Origin: an uncultured Flavobacteriales bacterium
GTDB lineage: Bacteria > Bacteroidota > Bacteroidia > Flavobacteriales_D > Sanyastnellaceae
Assembly (NCBI GenBank): GCA_937996585.1
Contig: CALKUW010000048.1
Coordinates: forward strand, 1-8,196
DNA: 8,196 nt
Direction of reading: 5' to 3'
The position numbers and the translations under genes are program-made. Below, piece by piece: positions 1-3,742 of the stretch. How positions within the stretch are numbered: the first letter of the stretch is position 1; each line of letters begins with the position of its first letter. The notes under the pieces were generated by a model that saw only the letters and a list, made by a program, of their open reading frames with translations, did no database searches and was not told the origin of the DNA.

Positions 1-21
1 GGCCACGGAAAAAATGGACAC

Positions 22-48
22 AAAAAAAGCCCATGCGAGAAGGGCTCC
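22..48 (-). terminator. Probable intrinsic terminator of the DUF3089 lipoprotein gene
   Basis: Read on the minus strand, AGCCC (46-42) pairs with GGGCT (32-28) across a 9-base loop, and two G-T pairs (bases 47 and 48 with 27 and 26) may extend the stem. A run of T follows directly (complement of the seven A at 22-28). It lies about 40 bases past the stop codon of the leftward gene, where a rho-independent terminator is expected. The core stem is only 5 bp, so strength is uncertain. Confidence 0.55.
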
Positions 49-87
49 ATGACGTTGAAGAAGCATGTGTCAATGATACACCATAAT

Positions 88-1146
88 TCACGGGCGGGCG
101 CCGAACACCGCCACCCTTTCGTGCACGGTGTCGCGGATGTCGCTCCAGAAGAGATTGAAATCGCCCACGTGCCAGTTGTCGCGGTGCAGCCATTTCCCGA
201 CCAAAAACATGTGCGGCTGGTCGACCCAAAGCACGCCGCCGGGGTGGAGCCGCGCCGTGATGCTGCCCGGGTTCTTGTTGCGGAACGACTCGCGCACCGC
301 GCCTCCGTGGGCGTCCTGCGGATTGGTCAAGTCGGCTTGTGTGGTCCAGGTGATCGGGTGGATGACACTGGGCGGTGCCGGTTTCGTCGCCAGCCACGGC
401 GGCAGGTACCCGGTGCCGTAGCTCATCCACGTGCAGTAGCAATGGAGGTCCTTCGCGCCCCGGCACGGCGGCAGGGCCTCGAAGTCCGTCGGGTAGATGT
501 CCATCCCGGGGATGTAGGCCGCGACGAGGCGCTCCTGCAGGGGCGTCCCGTCAAAGAACTCCTGCAGCAGCCACCGGGCGTGCCAACTGCCCTGGCTGTG
601 GGCGGCGATGACCAGCGGGCGGCCCTCGTCCCAGTGGTCCAGGAAATGCTGGAAGGCGGCACGGATGTCGCTGTACGCGATCTGCAAGGCGCCGAGGCTC
701 AAGCTGTCGCCCACGGAAAACACGCGGATGTGGGCTTGGCGGTAGCGCGGCGCGAAAACCCGGCCGGCGCCGTTGAAAATGGCCGCCTGGTGGCGCACCG
801 GCCATTCGTCGACCACGTCATTGAGCGCCGTGCTGTCGAGCGAAGCGTTCCAATGTGCGCCCTCCTCGAACATCGTCGGGTGCAGGTAGAACACGTCCGC
901 CGTACCCGGCCCTTCGGACACCGCGCGCCCCTTGGGCAGCCCATCCGCCGCATCCTCACGCCACGGCAACGCAGACCAGTGGGCCTCATCGGCATAGTCC
1001 GGCGGCGCCGGCACAGGCTCGAGCCGGGACGCCACCCGTTCCACATGCAACCCCGTCTCCACCACGGACTCGAAGCGCTTGCAGCCCGTCAGGGCGATAC
1101 AGATGCAGAAGAAGATCGCGATGCGGTTCACGCCCCAAAGGTGCAT
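88..1146 (-). CDS. DUF3089 family alpha/beta-hydrolase-like lipoprotein
   Basis: Predicted lipid-anchored envelope protein of the DUF3089 family, whose members look like lipase/esterase-type alpha/beta hydrolases of unknown substrate. Numbering from the ATG at 1146 (352 aa), a hydrophobic stretch ends in the lipobox L-T-G-C, so Cys22 would be lipidated after signal peptidase II cleavage. Family marks in order: DVFYLHPTMF near residue 85, a nucleophile elbow A-H-S-Q-G-S with candidate catalytic Ser184, the segment AAYIPGMDIYP, a Cys-containing stretch near residues 228-238, and a C-terminal H-V-G-D-F-N-L-F-W-S-D-I motif that probably carries the catalytic His. The start is uncertain. A GTG at 1131 would give a shorter, cleaner signal peptide beginning MNRIAIFF, and a GTG at 1179 would add 11 residues. 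It is transcribed divergently from the saccharopine dehydrogenase-like gene. The family call is firm; the enzyme activity and substrate are not known. Confidence 0.88.
   Translation of the reverse strand: MHLWGVNRIAIFFCICIALTGCKRFESVVETGLHVERVASRLEPVPAPPDYADEAHWSALPWREDAADGLPKGRAVSEGPGTADVFYLHPTMFEEGAHWNASLDSTALNDVVDEWPVRHQAAIFNGAGRVFAPRYRQAHIRVFSVGDSLSLGALQIAYSDIRAAFQHFLDHWDEGRPLVIAAHSQGSWHARWLLQEFFDGTPLQERLVAAYIPGMDIYPTDFEALPPCRGAKDLHCYCTWMSYGTGYLPPWLATKPAPPSVIHPITWTTQADLTNPQDAHGGAVRESFRNKNPGSITARLHPGGVLWVDQPHMFLVGKWLHRDNWHVGDFNLFWSDIRDTVHERVAVFGARP
1136..1143 (-). promoter_or_regulatory. Weak -7-like box CACCTTTG just before the alternative GTG start
   Basis: On the minus strand CACCTTTG matches 7 of 8 positions of the Bacteroidota -7 consensus TAnnTTTG (C in place of the first T). 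It lies four bases before the GTG at 1131-1129. If real, it would rule out the upstream ATG and favour GTG as the start. It is the weakest of the boxes in this window and could be chance. Confidence 0.15.
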
Positions 1147-1200
1147 TCGCCCGGATGACCCCGCCAAAGGAAGGGGCACGACGGGGTGCTGGAAAGACAG

Positions 1201-1233
1201 GTTGGAAGACCAACGGGGTTTTCACCAAAACCC
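1201..1233. repeat. Two adjacent perfect inverted repeats in the divergent intergenic region
   Basis: The 174 bases between the two divergent genes hold GTTGG-AAGA-CCAAC (1201-1214) and, one base later, GGGTTTT-CACC-AAAACCC (1216-1233). Both have four-base loops and perfect arms of 5 and 7 bp. Neither is followed by a T run on either strand, so they are not obvious terminators. They could act as an operator or as structure in a 5' untranslated region of either gene. The rest of the gap shows only the -7-like box at 1293. Confidence 0.45.
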
Positions 1234-1292
1234 ATTATGGAGAAATCACGATGAAGGGCGAATCGAAGGGGTCAAGGGATGTGCAACCGTCC

Positions 1293-1300
1293 TACTTTGG
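1293..1300 (+). promoter_or_regulatory. Candidate Bacteroidota -7 box TACTTTGG
   Basis: TACTTTGG resembles the Bacteroidota -7 element TAnnTTTG and lies 20 bases before the ATG at 1321. No convincing -33 TTG element was found at the usual distance, so the call rests on the box and its recurrence before other genes in the window. Confidence 0.35.
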
Positions 1301-1320
1301 GGGCGTTCGATAAGAGAGGC

Positions 1321-2535
1321 ATGAGGATCGGCATCATCAGAGAAGGAAAGACCCCACCGGACCAAAGGGTCCCCCTGACACCGAAGCAGTGCGCGGCAGT
1401 GCTCGAGCGCTTCCCCTACGTGGAACTGGTGGTACAACCCAGCGACGTCCGTCGGATCACCGACGACGAATACCGTGCGGCGGGCATTGAGCTGGCCGAA
1501 GACCTTTCGGATTGCGACGTTCTTTTCGGGGTCAAGGAAGTGCCCATCGACCAGCTCATTCCCGACAAGACCTACTTCTTCTTCTCCCACACCTACAAGC
1601 TCCAGCCCTACAACGCCAAATTGTTGCGGGCCTGTCTCGACAAGCGCATCCGGCTGATCGACTACGAACTGCTCAAGCGGCCCGGTGGTCGGCGCATCAT
1701 CGGATTCGGGCGCTACGCCGGCGTGGTCGGGACGTACAACGCCTTCCGCACCTACGGCGGCCACCACGGCACCTATGACCTGCCACGCGCCATCGACTGT
1801 GCGGACCGCAAGGAAATGGAGGCCCACCTGTCCAAGGTGACGCTCGCCCCCACCACCAAAATCGCCCTCACCGGCCACGGCCGTGTGGGCAATGGCGCCC
1901 GCGAGATCCTGGAGGCCATGCGCATCCGGGAGGTGCACCCCGTGGACTACCTCCGCGAGGATTTCGGCGAGCCCGTCTTCACCCACCTCGACCTCGAGGA
2001 TTACAACCGGCGCAAGGGCGACGGCGGATTCGACTTCGAGGAATTCTGCGCGGACCCCATCGACTACGAAAGCACCTTCATGGCGTTCGCCCGGGCCACG
2101 GACCTGTTCATCGCCGGTCATTTCTGGGCGGAAGGCTCACCCTTCCTCTTCACCCGTGAAGACGTCCGCGACGAGGACTGGCGCATCTCGGTGGTCGCCG
2201 ACATCAGCTGCGACATCGATGGGCCGGTCGCCTCGACCGTGGAGCCGTCGACCATCGCCGACCCCATGTACGGCTACGATCCCGTGGGCGAATGCCGGGT
2301 GCCGTTCCGCACCGCCGGGAGCATCGGTGTGATGGCCGTGGACAACCTGCCCTGCGAGCTTCCGCGCGATGCCAGTGCCGACTTCGGGTCCACGCTCCTC
2401 GAGCAGGTCATTCCCCTCGTGGTGGAGGGCGACGCCCAGGGCATCCTCGACGGGGCTTCCGAGACCACCTTGACCGGTGAATTGAACGCGCCTTTTGCCT
2501 ACCTCTCTGAGTACGCGGGGCTCACTGGGCAATGA
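1321..2535 (+). CDS. Saccharopine dehydrogenase / lysine-ketoglutarate reductase-type NAD(P)-dependent oxidoreductase
   Basis: A 404-residue dehydrogenase of the alanine dehydrogenase / saccharopine dehydrogenase superfamily. The N-terminus MRIGIIREGKTPPDQRVPLTP is the usual family opening, which is why the ATG at 1321 is chosen over an upstream in-frame ATG at 1279. The substrate domain carries G-V-K-E-V-P (Lys72) and F-S-H-T-Y-K (His90), matching the catalytic Lys/His pair of yeast Lys1. The Rossmann motif G-H-G-R-V-G-N-G-A (residues 185-193) has the Lys1-like G-x-G-R-x-G form. Later come S-C-D-I-D-G (296-301) and V-D-N-L-P-x-E-L-P-R-D-A-S, reminiscent of the lysine-ketoglutarate reductase half of animal and plant bifunctional enzymes. 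Expected chemistry is NAD(P)-linked interconversion of lysine plus 2-oxoglutarate with saccharopine. No lysine pathway partner is adjacent, so the exact substrate and direction are inferred. Its 3' end overlaps the convergent TonB-like gene by 14 bases. Confidence 0.85.
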   Translation: MRIGIIREGKTPPDQRVPLTPKQCAAVLERFPYVELVVQPSDVRRITDDEYRAAGIELAEDLSDCDVLFGVKEVPIDQLIPDKTYFFFSHTYKLQPYNAKLLRACLDKRIRLIDYELLKRPGGRRIIGFGRYAGVVGTYNAFRTYGGHHGTYDLPRAIDCADRKEMEAHLSKVTLAPTTKIALTGHGRVGNGAREILEAMRIREVHPVDYLREDFGEPVFTHLDLEDYNRRKGDGGFDFEEFCADPIDYESTFMAFARATDLFIAGHFWAEGSPFLFTREDVRDEDWRISVVADISCDIDGPVASTVEPSTIADPMYGYDPVGECRVPFRTAGSIGVMAVDNLPCELPRDASADFGSTLLEQVIPLVVEGDAQGILDGASETTLTGELNAPFAYLSEYAGLTGQ

Positions 2536-3295
2536 AACGGTAGGTCAACGTGCCCTCCTGGCGCTTGGGTGCCGCAGCATCCGACCGGAAACGGCACTTC
2601 ACCGCACTCTTGAGCGATTCCGCTGCCAAGCACTCCTCGAGGGCCACGCCCCCGGTACCGGTGGCCGACATGATGCGGGCGTCCACCACCTCGCCCCCAG
2701 GCACCACGACGATCGCCACCACCACCACGCCTCCACCGCGGCACCGGTAGCCCGGCACATCGAGGGTGAGCGCCTTTCGGCCCTGCAGGTCGTACTCTGC
2801 CGTCACCTGCCCGTCATAGCGGGCATTCCAGTCCTCATAGTCATTGCGGACCTCGTCGCGGCGGTCATCCGCACTGGTTTCTGTGCCCACGGCATCGTCG
2901 CGTCCTTCGGCCAGCGCGTCAAATGCGGACTGCTCGAAGGCCCGGAGTTCCGCCTCCACATCACGCGCCAGGGCTTCCTCCGACACCGTGGTACTCCGCA
3001 CATCGCTGCTTCGCGCTGCCCCCGCATCGGCCGCCACATTGCGCACCGCCTCCATCCGCGCCTCCATGCGCTCACGCACCGCCTCCTCCATCGTCATCGT
3101 GCGCTCGGGCTCAACGAAATCCACAAAATCCACCTCGGCATACCGCGTACCCTCCGCCGGCGGCAGCGCCCCCCACTGGGCCAACGCACCCAGCACCAGT
3201 ACGTGCACCGACAGGGCCGCCACGGCAGCCTGCCACAGGAAGCGCTCCTGACGCCCCATGCTCGATTCACGACGTGTTTGCTTGGTGCCTTTCAT
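2522..3295 (-). CDS. TonB-like energy transducer family protein (orphan)
   Basis: A 257-residue inner-membrane-anchored protein with TonB layout. A basic N-terminus precedes one membrane segment (about residues 20-38). A long acidic, Glu/Arg-rich, probably helical stretch follows (about 60-160), in place of the Pro-rich linker of classical TonB. The C-terminal domain (about 175-257) reads G-Y-R-C-R-G-G-G-V-V-V-V, then a P-G-G-E-V turn, and ends G-T-L-T-Y-R-F. This matches the beta-strand pattern of TonB-C-like domains common in Bacteroidota. Cys185, Cys222 and Cys234 lie in this periplasmic domain and could form a disulfide. Typical relatives sit behind exbB/exbD (tolQ/tolR) genes; none is visible here. 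The start at 3295 follows GAAGG on the mRNA; an internal ATG at 3259 is possible. TonB activity itself is inferred. Confidence 0.72.
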   Translation of the reverse strand: MKGTKQTRRESSMGRQERFLWQAAVAALSVHVLVLGALAQWGALPPAEGTRYAEVDFVDFVEPERTMTMEEAVRERMEARMEAVRNVAADAGAARSSDVRSTTVSEEALARDVEAELRAFEQSAFDALAEGRDDAVGTETSADDRRDEVRNDYEDWNARYDGQVTAEYDLQGRKALTLDVPGYRCRGGGVVVVAIVVVPGGEVVDARIMSATGTGGVALEECLAAESLKSAVKCRFRSDAAAPKRQEGTLTYRFIAQ

Positions 3296-3305
3296 GCCTT
3301 CGCCG

Positions 3306-3313
3306 ACAAAATA
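3306..3313 (-). promoter_or_regulatory. Candidate Bacteroidota -7 box TATTTTGT for the TonB-like gene
   Basis: On the minus strand TATTTTGT resembles TAnnTTTG and ends 10 bases before the ATG at 3295. The implied transcript would have almost no leader. No clear -33 TTG at the usual spacing was seen. Confidence 0.35.
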
Positions 3314-3332
3314 ACGCGCGTCATACCGCGTT
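3313..3332. repeat. Short inverted repeat AACGCG-N8-CGCGTT between divergent genes
   Basis: AACGCG (3313-3318) and CGCGTT (3327-3332) are exact reverse complements separated by 8 bases, a size suited to a dimeric regulator. The repeat abuts the -7-like box of the leftward TonB-like gene and lies about 15 bases before the box of the rightward Cys/Lys-rich gene. A 6-bp repeat in GC-rich DNA may arise by chance. Confidence 0.25.
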
Positions 3333-3346
3333 TAATCCGCAAGCTG

Positions 3347-3354
3347 TATCTTTA
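3347..3354 (+). promoter_or_regulatory. Candidate Bacteroidota -7 box TATCTTTA
   Basis: TATCTTTA matches 7 of 8 positions of TAnnTTTG and lies 20 bases before the ATG at 3375. It is the natural promoter candidate for the Cys/Lys-rich protein gene. No good -33 element was seen. Confidence 0.38.
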
Positions 3355-3374
3355 TTGCTTAGAAATTGACCATC

Positions 3375-3680
3375 ATGAAGCACATCCTCCTCCTCGGCGC
3401 CCTGTTCCTGTTCGGCGCCACGGCCTCTGCCCAGAAGAGCTCCTGTTCCGGCGGCGACAAGGCCAAGACCGAATGCACCAAGGGCAAGTCTTCCTGCTGC
3501 CAGGGCAAAGCTGCCACCGGCTGCTGCTCTGCCGACTCCAAGAAGAAGGGCAAGAAAGGCAAGAAGGCCAAGTCCGGTAAGGAGCAAGGCAAGCAGAACC
3601 TCTCCATGGTCCGCACCGAGGAGAAGAGCGAGTGCACCGACAAGAAGGCCAAGGTTGGACCCGCCAAGGGCGACCTCTGA
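3375..3680 (+). CDS. Small exported Cys- and Lys-rich protein, unknown function
   Basis: A 101-residue protein that I do not recognise. Residues 1-20 (MKHILLLGALFLFGATASAQ) form a clear Sec signal peptide with an A-S-A cleavage motif ahead of Gln20. The mature part of about 81 residues contains 7 Cys (24, 34, 41, 42, 50, 51, 87, including two CC pairs) and 21 Lys, with only 9 acidic residues, so it is strongly basic. A Lys/Gly tract at 56-66 is built from a 9-base tandem repeat. No hydrophobic core is visible, so it is probably disordered unless Cys residues bind metal or form disulfides. A TTG at 3366 could add three residues, but the ATG gives the better signal peptide. The gene has its own candidate promoter and a terminator, so it looks like a single transcription unit. 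A metal-binding or redox-buffer role is possible but unproven. Confidence 0.75.
   Translation: MKHILLLGALFLFGATASAQKSSCSGGDKAKTECTKGKSSCCQGKAATGCCSADSKKKGKKGKKAKSGKEQGKQNLSMVRTEEKSECTDKKAKVGPAKGDL
3543..3569 (+). repeat. Three tandem 9-base units encoding Lys-Lys-Gly/Ala
   Basis: AAGAAGGGC, AAGAAAGGC and AAGAAGGCC follow each other in frame, giving KKG-KKG-KKA (residues 57-65 of the Cys/Lys-rich protein). The copies differ only in their last bases. Such a tract can expand or contract by slippage in whole-codon steps. Confidence 0.7.
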
Positions 3681-3703
3681 GCCATCGGCAACAACATACC
3701 CCA

Positions 3704-3737
3704 GGAAAGCCCGCACACCGCGGGCTTTTCTATTTTG
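3704..3737 (+). terminator. Strong intrinsic terminator after the Cys/Lys-rich gene
   Basis: AAAGCCCGC (3706-3714) and GCGGGCTTT (3720-3728) are perfect 9-bp complementary arms around a five-base loop ACACC, extendable by two further pairs. The T-rich tract TTTTCTATTTT follows. It lies 25 bases beyond the stop codon at 3680. It separates the small gene from the lectin gene, whose ATG comes only 15 bases after the last paired base, so the lectin gene needs its own promoter or read-through. Confidence 0.88.
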
Positions 3738-3738
3738 C
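3731..3738 (+). promoter_or_regulatory. Candidate -7 box TATTTTGC inside the terminator T tract
   Basis: TATTTTGC resembles TAnnTTTG and ends four bases before the ATG at 3743. It overlaps the T-rich tail of the preceding terminator. If it is a promoter, the mRNA of the lectin gene would start at or next to its start codon (leaderless). No -33 TTG is visible, because that position falls in the terminator stem. Confidence 0.3.
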
Positions 3739-3742
3739 ACCC

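Noticed and set aside
49..1158. Long rightward open frame of 369 codons opposite the DUF3089 gene
   Set aside because: It is antisense to a gene with a lipobox and recognisable family motifs. Its translation is Arg/His/Val-rich with no domain, as expected for a GC-rich shadow frame.
1216..1233. GGGTTTT...AAAACCC hairpin as an intrinsic terminator
   Set aside because: No T tract follows on either strand, and it lies between divergent gene starts, where a terminator is not expected.
2495..3580. Rightward open frame of 361 codons across the TonB-like gene and into the small Cys/Lys-rich gene
   Set aside because: It runs antisense to a gene with a membrane segment and TonB-C pattern, then out of frame through the signal-peptide gene. 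It is His/Arg-rich with no domain.
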